Source: GCA-2862585 sp036340235 (GTDB lineage: Bacteria; Bacteroidota; Bacteroidia; Flavobacteriales; UBA7312). From it: a DNA stretch of 7,025 bases. The translations under genes and the position numbers were made by a program. The stretch spans positions 1-7,025 of the forward strand of contig JAYYZE010000008.1 of assembly GCA_036340235.1 (NCBI GenBank). The letters run 5' to 3'. The first letter of the stretch is position 1. The number at the start of each line of letters is the position of its first letter. This document shows positions 1 to 6,341 of the stretch, in pieces. The notes under the pieces are model-generated. The model was not told the DNA's origin. It worked only from the letters and a program-made list of their open reading frames with translations, and searched no databases.

Positions 1-744
1 GATTTTATTTCCGTTTAATGGCCTTTCGAAAAATGTGTTGGAAGGATTTTTGGAATAATAGGAAGGCGATTTTACTTCGCTTTCACTAGAGAACTTTGAA
101 GTGGTGGATGACACATTATTTTTTACAGTTTCCTTATACAATCTAGCAAAGCGTTCTGGAGTTTTGTTTTTGTTATCAATTCGTGGTCCATAATAAATGC
201 TATTATTATCATAAGAGTTAAAGTAGGTAGGATAATACTGAGCTGCCAACAAATAATTATTATAGGGATGGTAATGATGATGGGCATGCCAATGAGAATA
301 ATAGTAAGGACTTGCCATCGGGTAATAGTGAGTGTAAAATGGATTATAATAAAAAGGGTCCCAAAAATTATATCCATAATAAATACTCACACCGCAGTGA
401 TAGGGGTTATTTGAGTACCAAAAAGAATTAGTAAAATAATTGTTGTAATAGTTAAAGCCGAAGCTAGGGCCATGAAAACGCCTTAGTCTTGCAGAATACT
501 GATAATCGTAATAATCGTCAGGTGAATACTCATCAGTAAAATCTTGCTCTCCTTCTGACTCATAGGATTCGGCTTGCATTTCTTCTGCCACGCTGTTTTT
601 GGATTCTTGTTCTTGGGAGGCCACTTCATCATATTTGTCTGCCGAATAGTAAATCTCATCTTTAAAACCAGAAGATGTTGTTTCAATCGTTATGCACGAT
701 GACAAGGAAAAAATGATGATTAATAAAACAGAAAGACTTTTCAT
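1..744 (-). CDS. Tyr/Asn/His-rich surface lipoprotein, 3' end beyond window
   Basis: An open frame of 248 codons runs from an ATG at 744-742 to the window edge without a stop, so the C-terminus is missing. The N-terminus is a lipoprotein signal: Lys2, a hydrophobic core (residues 4-14) and a lipobox LSSC with the acceptor Cys at 17. It should therefore be exported, lipidated and anchored in a membrane, probably the outer one. After the Cys come an acidic, Ser/Glu-rich linker (about 28-72) and a low-complexity region (about 73-188) with roughly 30 tyrosines in 120 residues by hand count, many Asn, Phe and Trp, and a histidine cluster HWHAHHHYH at 151-159. A motif SARLRRFHGP sits at 84-93 and YYGPR at 184-188; a Ser/Lys-rich tail follows. 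I have a general impression of similar Tyr-rich lipoproteins in Bacteroidota, but none with a function I can name. It is divergent from proS. Codons stay in frame through every line, which argues against a chance ORF. Confidence 0.82.
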   Translation of the reverse strand, partial: MKSLSVLLIIIFSLSSCITIETTSSGFKDEIYYSADKYDEVASQEQESKNSVAEEMQAESYESEGEQDFTDEYSPDDYYDYQYSARLRRFHGPSFGFNYYNNYFTNSFWYSNNPYHCGVSIYYGYNFWDPFYYNPFYTHYYPMASPYYYSHWHAHHHYHPYNNYLLAAQYYPTYFNSYDNNSIYYGPRIDNKNKTPERFARLYKETVKNNVSSTTSKFSSESEVKSPSYYSKNPSNTFFERPLNGNKI

Positions 745-772
745 AGTATGATAATTTAGAGCGCGTTAACAA

Positions 773-804
773 TCTGCAAAACTGACCCAAAAAGTTTACC
801 TTTG
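773..804 (+). promoter_or_regulatory. Bacteroidota-type promoter for proS
   Basis: A TACCTTTG at 797-804 matches the Bacteroidota -7 consensus TAnnTTTG exactly. A TCTG at 773-776, one mismatch from TTTG, lies 20 nt upstream as the -33 element. Transcription would start near 810, giving a leader of about 50 nt before the proS ATG at 863. The leader is A-rich and has no Shine-Dalgarno sequence, as is usual in this phylum. The promoter is called from sequence only. Confidence 0.65.
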
Positions 805-806
805 CA

Positions 807-819
807 CGTTATTATAACG
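807..819. repeat. 13-nt palindrome over the predicted proS transcription start
   Basis: CGTTAT (807-812) and ATAACG (814-819) form a perfect inverted repeat around one central T. It lies just downstream of the predicted -7 element and covers the likely start site, where a repressor could act. It is short and AT-rich, so it may be chance. No regulator is known from this window. Confidence 0.3.
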
Positions 820-862
820 CATTAATTTCTGTAAAATTACAAACAAACTTTTAAAATAAAAA

Positions 863-2338
863 ATGGCAAAAGATTTTACGAGCAGAAGCCAAGACTATTC
901 GAAATGGTATAACGAATTAGTTACTAAAGCCGATTTGGCCGAAAGTTCAGGTGTTAGAGGATGTATGGTTATTAAACCATACGGCTTTGCTATATGGGAG
1001 AAAATGCAGAATGAATTAGATAAAATGTTTAAAGAAACTGGTCATTCTAATGCCTATTTTCCCTTATTCATACCTAAATCTTATTTAAGTAAAGAAGCCC
1101 AACACGTCGAAGGATTTGCCAAAGAATGCGCAGTAGTCACTCACTACAGATTAAAAAATAGCGATGATGGCAAAGAAGTAGTTGTCGATCCAACTGCCAA
1201 GCTCGATGAAGAGCTAATCGTCCGTCCTACCTCCGAAACTATCATTTGGGATACTTACAAAAAATGGATTGAATCCTACCGTGATTTGCCCATACTGGTC
1301 AATCAATGGGCCAATGTGGTGCGTTGGGAAATGCGCACACGACTTTTTTTAAGAACTGCCGAATTTTTGTGGCAAGAAGGCCATACAGCCCATGCAACTC
1401 AACAAGAAGCTATCCAAGAAACAGAACAAATGATTGACGTTTACGCCAAATTTGCTGAAAACTTTATGGCTATGCCGGTAATCAAAGGACTCAAAAGCGC
1501 TAACGAACGATTTGCTGGCGCTTTAGATACCTATTGTATAGAGGCTCTTATGCAAGATGGCAAGGCGCTGCAAGCAGGAACGTCTCACTTTTTAGGACAA
1601 AATTTTGCTAAAGCATTTGATGTCAAATTTACTAACAAAGAAGGAAAACAAGAATACGTATGGGCCACTTCATGGGGCGTTTCTACCCGCTTAATGGGGG
1701 CATTGGTAATGACACACTCTGACGACCACGGCCTTGTCCTTCCTCCAAAGTTGGCACCCTATCAAGTAGTCATTATACCTATTTACAAAGGTGAAGAACA
1801 ACTCAAAGAGATTTCTCAACAGGCATTAGCTATCAAAGCAGACTTAAAAAAAATAGGTGTCTCCGTTAAGTTTGACGACAGAGACACTCACAAGCCAGGA
1901 TGGAAATTCTCAGAATACGAATTTAAAGGCGTTCCTTTAAGAATAGCCATTGGTCCACGTGACTTGAAAAATAGAACAGTCGAACTAGCACGAAGAGATA
2001 CGCTAGATAAAAACATTGTTAGCATAGACAATCTGAACCAAACTATTTCTGAGCTTCTTGAAGAAATACAAAGTACCTTACTGAACAAAGCCAAGCAGTT
2101 TAGGCAAGCCAATACACACCATGCTAAAGACTGGGAACATTTCAAAGAGTTGATAAAAAAAGACGCCGGCTTTGTCTACGCGCACTGGGACGGAACTTCC
2201 GAAACAGAATTAAAAATCAAGGAGGCCACCAAAGCAACCATCCGTTGCATTCCTATGTACGAAGAAGCCAAATCTGGGAAATGTATTTACAGCCAAAAAT
2301 CATCGAGTCAAAAAGTCATTTTTGCCAAATCCTATTAA
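863..2338 (+). CDS. proS: Prolyl-tRNA synthetase, archaeal/eukaryotic-type (type 3)
   Basis: Cytoplasmic class II aminoacyl-tRNA synthetase that activates proline with ATP and charges tRNA-Pro. The 491 residues match the short type 3 form, which lacks the bacterial INS editing domain. In order: motif 1 region (about 31-50), TSET substrate loop (123-126) after VRP, motif 2 around RTAEFLWQEGH (164-174), motif 3 GVSTRLMGA (272-280), HGTP-type anticodon-binding domain (about 300-405), and the type 3 C-terminal domain (about 406-491) ending in the characteristic terminal Tyr (FAKSY). In this domain two of the four zinc-ligand positions are not Cys: the WCG and ECE sites read WDG (Asp443) and ETE (Thr448), while Cys462 and Cys474 remain. 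The ATG start follows an A-rich leader and a good promoter. The stop overlaps the next start (TAATG), so the two genes are probably co-transcribed and translationally coupled. Confidence 0.97.
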   Translation: MAKDFTSRSQDYSKWYNELVTKADLAESSGVRGCMVIKPYGFAIWEKMQNELDKMFKETGHSNAYFPLFIPKSYLSKEAQHVEGFAKECAVVTHYRLKNSDDGKEVVVDPTAKLDEELIVRPTSETIIWDTYKKWIESYRDLPILVNQWANVVRWEMRTRLFLRTAEFLWQEGHTAHATQQEAIQETEQMIDVYAKFAENFMAMPVIKGLKSANERFAGALDTYCIEALMQDGKALQAGTSHFLGQNFAKAFDVKFTNKEGKQEYVWATSWGVSTRLMGALVMTHSDDHGLVLPPKLAPYQVVIIPIYKGEEQLKEISQQALAIKADLKKIGVSVKFDDRDTHKPGWKFSEYEFKGVPLRIAIGPRDLKNRTVELARRDTLDKNIVSIDNLNQTISELLEEIQSTLLNKAKQFRQANTHHAKDWEHFKELIKKDAGFVYAHWDGTSETELKIKEATKATIRCIPMYEEAKSGKCIYSQKSSSQKVIFAKSY

Positions 2339-3006
2339 TGCCGAAACAGTCAAAAAATATAGTTGACAGGCTTAGCGAAAAAGCCACCGTAAAGCAAGCG
2401 GTTTATCGAAACTGCTTATCGCATTTCAAAAATCTGAAAGACGTTCTTAAAGCCACAGTCAAGCTACTGAATGAGCAAATTGAAGACCAACACATTGAAG
2501 TCTCATATTTAGATAAGGGGCCATTTGAGGCGCATCTCAAATTTTCGGGTGACACTCTTATTTTTCACATGCACACCAATACTTTTTCGTTTGACAAAGA
2601 GCACCATGTATGGAAATCAAAATACGTAAAAGAAAACCCCAACAGAGCCTATTGTGGCCTTATTAGTGTTTACAACTTTCTCAGTGACAGCTTAAAACAT
2701 CACAGAGAAAATGACCTCGGATTTCTCATCACTAGACTGTTCATAAACAAAGAACATCACTTTTTTACTGACGGGCACGGAAAAATGAGTTTTCTATACA
2801 ACGATTTTGTAAACGCTAAACTTAATAAAGAAGTACTAATCCAAATGCTTAACGAATGGATGCTGTTTGCCATTGATTTTGAATTACAAGCTCCTCCATT
2901 TCAAGACATCCCTCCCGTTAGTGTGCTCCAAATACATGAATTGAGTAAAAAAATGCAACTAAAAACTACCAAAAGATTAGGCTTTAAATTTAGTCACGAA
3001 AAATAA
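2338..3006 (+). CDS. Uncharacterised 222-residue protein coupled to proS
   Basis: The ATG at 2338-2340 shares its A with the proS TAA stop, which points to translational coupling. The same frame is open further up (to 2245), but that extension lies inside the proS C-terminal domain and is rejected as a start. The protein is soluble-looking, with no signal peptide or membrane segment. It has a Lys-rich helical N-terminus (about 1-50), then a probable beta-rich core with EVSYLDKGPFEAHLKFSGD (54-72), FHMHTNTFSF (76-85), a single AYCG at 104-107 and NDLGFLITRLFINKEHHFF (125-143), and ends in a basic tail with KRLGFKF (212-218). I do not recognise a named domain. From memory, similar proteins occur as conserved hypotheticals in Cytophagales, but this was not checked. 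The placement after proS may reflect only shared expression; no function is assigned. A long T-run follows the stop (3012-3020) without a strong hairpin. Confidence 0.87.
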   Translation: MPKQSKNIVDRLSEKATVKQAVYRNCLSHFKNLKDVLKATVKLLNEQIEDQHIEVSYLDKGPFEAHLKFSGDTLIFHMHTNTFSFDKEHHVWKSKYVKENPNRAYCGLISVYNFLSDSLKHHRENDLGFLITRLFINKEHHFFTDGHGKMSFLYNDFVNAKLNKEVLIQMLNEWMLFAIDFELQAPPFQDIPPVSVLQIHELSKKMQLKTTKRLGFKFSHEK

Positions 3007-3028
3007 TTTCATTTTTTTTTCTAAGTGC

Positions 3029-3058
3029 TTGTTGAAATTACAAAAGATACTATATTTG
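3029..3058 (+). promoter_or_regulatory. Promoter of the tRNA-Glu unit
   Basis: TTG at 3029-3031, a 19-nt spacer and TATATTTG at 3051-3058 match the Bacteroidota -33/-7 consensus exactly. Transcription would begin near 3064, about 20 nt before the mature tRNA. The tRNA is therefore transcribed independently of the proS unit that ends at 3006. Confidence 0.8.
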
Positions 3059-3084
3059 CAATCGCCTTTTTAAGGTCAACGCTA

Positions 3085-3159
3085 GGCCCCTTCGTCTAGT
3101 GGTTAGGACGCCAGGTTTTCATCCTGGAAACAGGAGTTCGATTCTCCTAGGGGCTGCCA
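3085..3159 (+). tRNA. tRNA-Glu (anticodon UUC)
   Basis: A full cloverleaf can be folded by hand. The acceptor stem is 3085-3091 with 3149-3155, with a G-U wobble at the first pair. The D stem is 3094-3096 with 3107-3109. The anticodon stem is 3111-3115 with 3123-3127, and the loop TTTTCAT has anticodon TTC at 3118-3120. The T stem is 3132-3136 with 3144-3148, with loop TTCGATT. The discriminator is G3156 and the CCA end is encoded at 3157-3159. It decodes GAA and, by wobble, GAG. It has its own promoter and terminator. Confidence 0.97.
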
Positions 3160-3189
3160 AACCCACTCAAGTTTACGAGTGGGTTTTTT
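3159..3189 (+). terminator. Intrinsic terminator after tRNA-Glu
   Basis: AAACCCACTC (3159-3168) pairs with GAGTGGGTTT (3177-3186) around an 8-nt loop, and the T-run continues to 3189. It begins directly at the CCA end, so the primary transcript holds only this tRNA plus a short leader and trailer. Confidence 0.92.
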
Positions 3190-3200
3190 ATTGTCACCGA

Positions 3201-3231
3201 AAAATGATTACATTTTGTAAACAATCATTTT
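3201..3231. repeat. AT-rich inverted repeat upstream of the gene remnant
   Basis: AAAATGATT (3201-3209) and AATCATTTT (3223-3231) are perfect 9-bp inverted arms around a 13-nt spacer; inside, TTACA and TGTAA (3208-3220) form a smaller nested inverted pair. It could be a weak second terminator or an old operator for the decayed gene downstream. It has few G-C pairs and may have no function. Confidence 0.45.
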
Positions 3232-3585
3232 CTTAATCATGATGAAATTACCACTCACCCCCCTATTCTTTTTAAGTCGTTACTATTATTTGCTCAAACC
3301 CACTACATAGAAGTACACCCTAACGGAAGAGTATCTACTTTGTTGATGAGCCAACAAAAATATGAAAGCTGGAAAACAAATTACGATTACAGCGACGCTA
3401 GCATAAGAGAAGCCCTTTTTCAAGATATTTACCAAAAATTTGAAGACGATTTTGACTTTATTTTTCTTACTCTTAAGGAACAAACCCTAACTCCCAATAT
3501 GCCAACAGGCGAACTTATTCAAGTTTCCAATTCGGTGGAAGGCACTGGCATGAACGACTTTGACCAAACAGCCAATTATGGATAG
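3208..3585 (+). pseudogene. Decayed N-terminal fragment of a secreted protein (probable)
   Basis: The frame is open from 3208 to a TAG at 3583-3585, but it has no ATG before 3346 (TTG at 3340). Protein-like sequence begins well upstream of that: LLLFAQ, a good signal-peptidase I site, followed by THYIEVHPNGR and later DDFDFIFLTL, SNSVEGTGMNDFDQTANYG. An ATG at 3242 in another frame gives a signal-like start, MKLPLTPLFF, then stops at 3308-3310. Adding one base in the C6 run (3258-3263) or the T5 run (3269-3273) joins the two into one signal peptide plus mature start. After the TAG, a further frame reads SKIFIIAHKPF, which could be an out-of-frame continuation. The fragment abuts the addB stop, so the rest of the gene is gone. 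I have a weak memory of similar motifs near the N-terminus of secreted Bacteroidota proteins with a later HExxH-like region, but nothing here proves that. A real short protein is the alternative. Confidence 0.5.
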
Positions 3586-3596
3586 CAAAATATTTA

Positions 3597-6341
3597 TCAT
3601 CGCCCACAAACCCTTTTAAAATCGCACCACTGACAAGCGGTATGCTCATCGGTAGGATAAAAGGGCTGTTTTTCATCCAAAATAGCGGATATTAGTTTCT
3701 TTAGTTGTGTTTCAAACTCTTCAATGACTAGGGCATTAATTTTAAGGGTTGTTTTTGACTGTTTGATGTAAACTAGGCCATTGTTAAGGTTTCTCAATGA
3801 ATAATTGCCTGCTAAAAAGCTATCATCACTAGTCAGTTGGTGATGGCTATACAAAAAAGCATAAAGCATCAGTTGAAACGCTTTGGCTTTTTTATGGTTT
3901 AAGATCAATTCTGAAAAATCACTAAACGAAAGGTCAATTTGAGCCACTAAACCCGATTTATAATCCACAATTCTAAGCCAATCACCCCAGCGATCGATTC
4001 GGTCAACATGGCCATACAAATTCACACTTACCCCATTAACGTCAAAAAGGTGTTCAAGCGTGCGTTCCACTTCCAAAACAGTCAATGAGGTGTCATTAAG
4101 CGCTTCTCGTTCACAGTCAAAGTAATTGCTAGTCAGTCGCCTAGCAACTTGCCAGATTAGGTGGTTTTTACCGTGGTGACGTTGCTCCCCTAACTCCTGT
4201 TCAAAGCCACTGGCTAGGACTTCCAAAGCATGGTTTTTAATATCGTTTAGCATGTGCTTGGTCATGTCATTACCCAAGTGTGGCAAATAGGCCTGGTAGA
4301 GGGCATCGTGGATAATCGAGCCAAAAGTGTTGGATTCCATAAAATCCACCATGTCTTCTTCGACATGTATTCTGGCAATGTATTTAAAATAAAACTGCAA
4401 CGGGCAGTTGATGTAGGCGGACAGGGCAGTTGGCGAAACACGTTTGCTTGCCCAACCCAAAACAATCGCCATTACCTCAGGTGTTTTTTCAACGAACAAG
4501 GGCTCCGTTTCTGCCAGTGTACTTACTTCAGTATGTAAAATTTTCTGATGGATGATACCAGCTTTGTACTCATTAATTAATTGTGTAATAAAACGGCTTT
4601 TCTCACCACTTCCAAATTCATCATTTTGGGTGTTGTACACCAAGAAAGTCTTGTCGGCTCGCTGCAAAAGCCGGTAAAAATGGTAAGCAAAAATGGCATC
4701 GCGCTCTTCATGAGTTGGTAATTTGAAATGCTTTTTCAAGACATATGGAATAAAGGAATTGACTGATTTGCCTGCTGGTAGCTTCTCTTCGTTGACACTC
4801 AAAACAATGAGGTTTTTAAAGTCTAAGGTTCTTGTTTCTAATACCCCCATCATTTGTAGTCCGTTGAGAGGCTCTCCCATAAAGGCCAATGACTCTTTGC
4901 CGATTATTTGAAAGAAAATAGCTCTCAACGTCTTTAAATCCATTTCACCCTTAAAGTTCAAGATATGGTTCTCTAAAATCTGAACAGAGGTGTAGAAAGA
5001 AAATAAGGCCTCGGACTCCACATTGGCTTTTTCTTGCACTAAAGTGTCTTTGAATATTTCCAGTAACTGCTTTAGGGAATGGACCGCAACTACGGGGTCT
5101 GACCATTTGCCCAAAGCCAATGTGAAAGCCTGCCATTGCTGTTCATTTTCCACATGACTTTTAAGTGACACCAATGTAACGAATACCCACTTTTGCTTCT
5201 TTAAAAGCGCAATAGTTGAAGCAACCATATCTTTAGAAAACAAACGACTGAAATAGGGGTGTCTCAGCAAATTGATCAGATCATTGACATGAAACTTATC
5301 ACGCCTATATTGCTCTTTTCGAAGGTGGGTCTGAAAAAGCAAATCAATCAAACTAAACAAGGGCGTGCTAGCGAGAGAAGCACCCATAGTTACATTGACT
5401 TCTTCCGTAGAAATAGGTAAATTATTTAAGACAGGAAACAAGAGATTTTCATCAGCCAATACAATGGCTGTTTCGGTATTGCTATCTAATTCACTTAGCA
5501 GCTGTCCTGCCACTCTGGCTTGAGCTACATTTTTAGCACAACCTACTACTTCAATATGTTTAGGGTCGCTAAAATAATCACTCAGCGATGGTTGTCCCCA
5601 TTGCTCAAAATGCTGTCGCAAAAACAAACCAGCTTCGTGATTGTCATTGTCCATATAGTAGGCGTCAGCATCCCAAAAAAGACGGGCCTTATGTTGATCA
5701 ACAAAGAAATCAATAATCTGTTTTTCAGCGGCAGTGAGGGCGTTTAAACCAACAAACCATATTTGGTCAAAAGAATGGCTTATGCTATGAATGTTTTCGG
5801 CAGTATGTCGATAAGCCAATCCCTGATAGGCCAACTGCTCATCTTTTAAAGCTACCGTAAACTGATTGTACCAATCGAATAGATACTCAAAAAACAAAAC
5901 GTACTTTTCTTGAAAAGAGGTTAGCTCTGCGCTATTCAAACTCCATTGCTCAAGCTCTTTGATATCTCTCAAATTTGTCAATAACCGCTTAGCATCCACC
6001 AAATAGCGATCTATTTCATTGAAATCGTAAAGTATGGTTTGGCTCCATTTCAAAAATTGTTCAAAATGTTCCTCGTTGTCCTTGGGTCTGTGAGCATCGA
6101 AAATGGCATACAACCTAAACTGTAAGCTTAGATTGTCCAAAATATGTAAGCCAGACAACTCAGTGATAAAGTCTTCAATGGAAAACATGTTGGGCAACCA
6201 CATGGGGTTTTTTATCTCCTTGGCCAAATAGTGCTTCAAAAAGACGATACCACGTTTTGATGGCAATACAATGGTTAGTTTTTCAGGCTGTGGGTGAGCC
6301 AAAATCTGTATTGCAATATGGTGTAAAAAAGGCCTTACCAT
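3597..6341 (-). CDS. addB: AddB-like PD-(D/E)XK nuclease / inactive helicase subunit
   Basis: Predicted second subunit of an AddAB helicase-nuclease, 914 residues, cytoplasmic, resecting double-strand breaks for RecA loading. The N-terminal half is a UvrD-like fold without a Walker A: where one would be expected it reads LPSKRGIVFLKHYL (26-39). Degenerate later helicase motifs follow, ETRTLDFKNLIVLS (502-515) and AYHFYRLLQRA (552-562). The C-terminal nuclease domain (about 635-914) looks active: His678 in GSIIHDAL, GHVDRID (777-783), VDYKSG with Asp793 and Lys795, and QLMLY (823-827). Cys646 in NCPLQFYFKY together with Cys903, Cys906 and Cys912 (CxxC then five residues to C) matches the AddB iron-sulfur staple. 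The ATG at 6341-6339 overlaps the addA stop by 7 nt (ATGGTAA), so the two are probably coupled. By family knowledge, the helicase-like half may scan DNA for a Chi-type site. Confidence 0.92.
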   Translation of the reverse strand: MVRPFLHHIAIQILAHPQPEKLTIVLPSKRGIVFLKHYLAKEIKNPMWLPNMFSIEDFITELSGLHILDNLSLQFRLYAIFDAHRPKDNEEHFEQFLKWSQTILYDFNEIDRYLVDAKRLLTNLRDIKELEQWSLNSAELTSFQEKYVLFFEYLFDWYNQFTVALKDEQLAYQGLAYRHTAENIHSISHSFDQIWFVGLNALTAAEKQIIDFFVDQHKARLFWDADAYYMDNDNHEAGLFLRQHFEQWGQPSLSDYFSDPKHIEVVGCAKNVAQARVAGQLLSELDSNTETAIVLADENLLFPVLNNLPISTEEVNVTMGASLASTPLFSLIDLLFQTHLRKEQYRRDKFHVNDLINLLRHPYFSRLFSKDMVASTIALLKKQKWVFVTLVSLKSHVENEQQWQAFTLALGKWSDPVVAVHSLKQLLEIFKDTLVQEKANVESEALFSFYTSVQILENHILNFKGEMDLKTLRAIFFQIIGKESLAFMGEPLNGLQMMGVLETRTLDFKNLIVLSVNEEKLPAGKSVNSFIPYVLKKHFKLPTHEERDAIFAYHFYRLLQRADKTFLVYNTQNDEFGSGEKSRFITQLINEYKAGIIHQKILHTEVSTLAETEPLFVEKTPEVMAIVLGWASKRVSPTALSAYINCPLQFYFKYIARIHVEEDMVDFMESNTFGSIIHDALYQAYLPHLGNDMTKHMLNDIKNHALEVLASGFEQELGEQRHHGKNHLIWQVARRLTSNYFDCEREALNDTSLTVLEVERTLEHLFDVNGVSVNLYGHVDRIDRWGDWLRIVDYKSGLVAQIDLSFSDFSELILNHKKAKAFQLMLYAFLYSHHQLTSDDSFLAGNYSLRNLNNGLVYIKQSKTTLKINALVIEEFETQLKKLISAILDEKQPFYPTDEHTACQWCDFKRVCGR

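Noticed and set aside
123..686. Two short minus-strand frames inside the lipoprotein gene (123-377 and 483-686)
   Set aside because: They are in another frame of the same strand as the 248-codon lipoprotein frame, which has a clear lipobox. Their Ile/Thr-rich or mixed composition reflects the Tyr/Asn codons read out of frame.
2245..2337. Upstream extension of the gene after proS, starting at an ATG inside proS
   Set aside because: It would overlap the conserved ProRS C-terminal domain by about 94 nt, and the ATG at 2338 sits in a classic TAATG overlap.
3007..3030. T-run after the proS unit as an intrinsic terminator
   Set aside because: Nine T residues are present, but the only preceding pairing is a GAAA/TTTC stem of about 4 bp, too weak to call.
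3286..3483. Minus-strand frame with a hydrophobic stretch opposite the gene remnant
   Set aside because: Its hydrophobic run is the antisense of Glu/Asp/Lys-rich codons on the plus strand; the plus-strand reading has the protein-like motifs.
4254..5747. Several 60-95-codon frames on both strands within addB
   Set aside because: addB is continuous and motif-rich over the whole stretch; these frames have no start context or recognisable motif.
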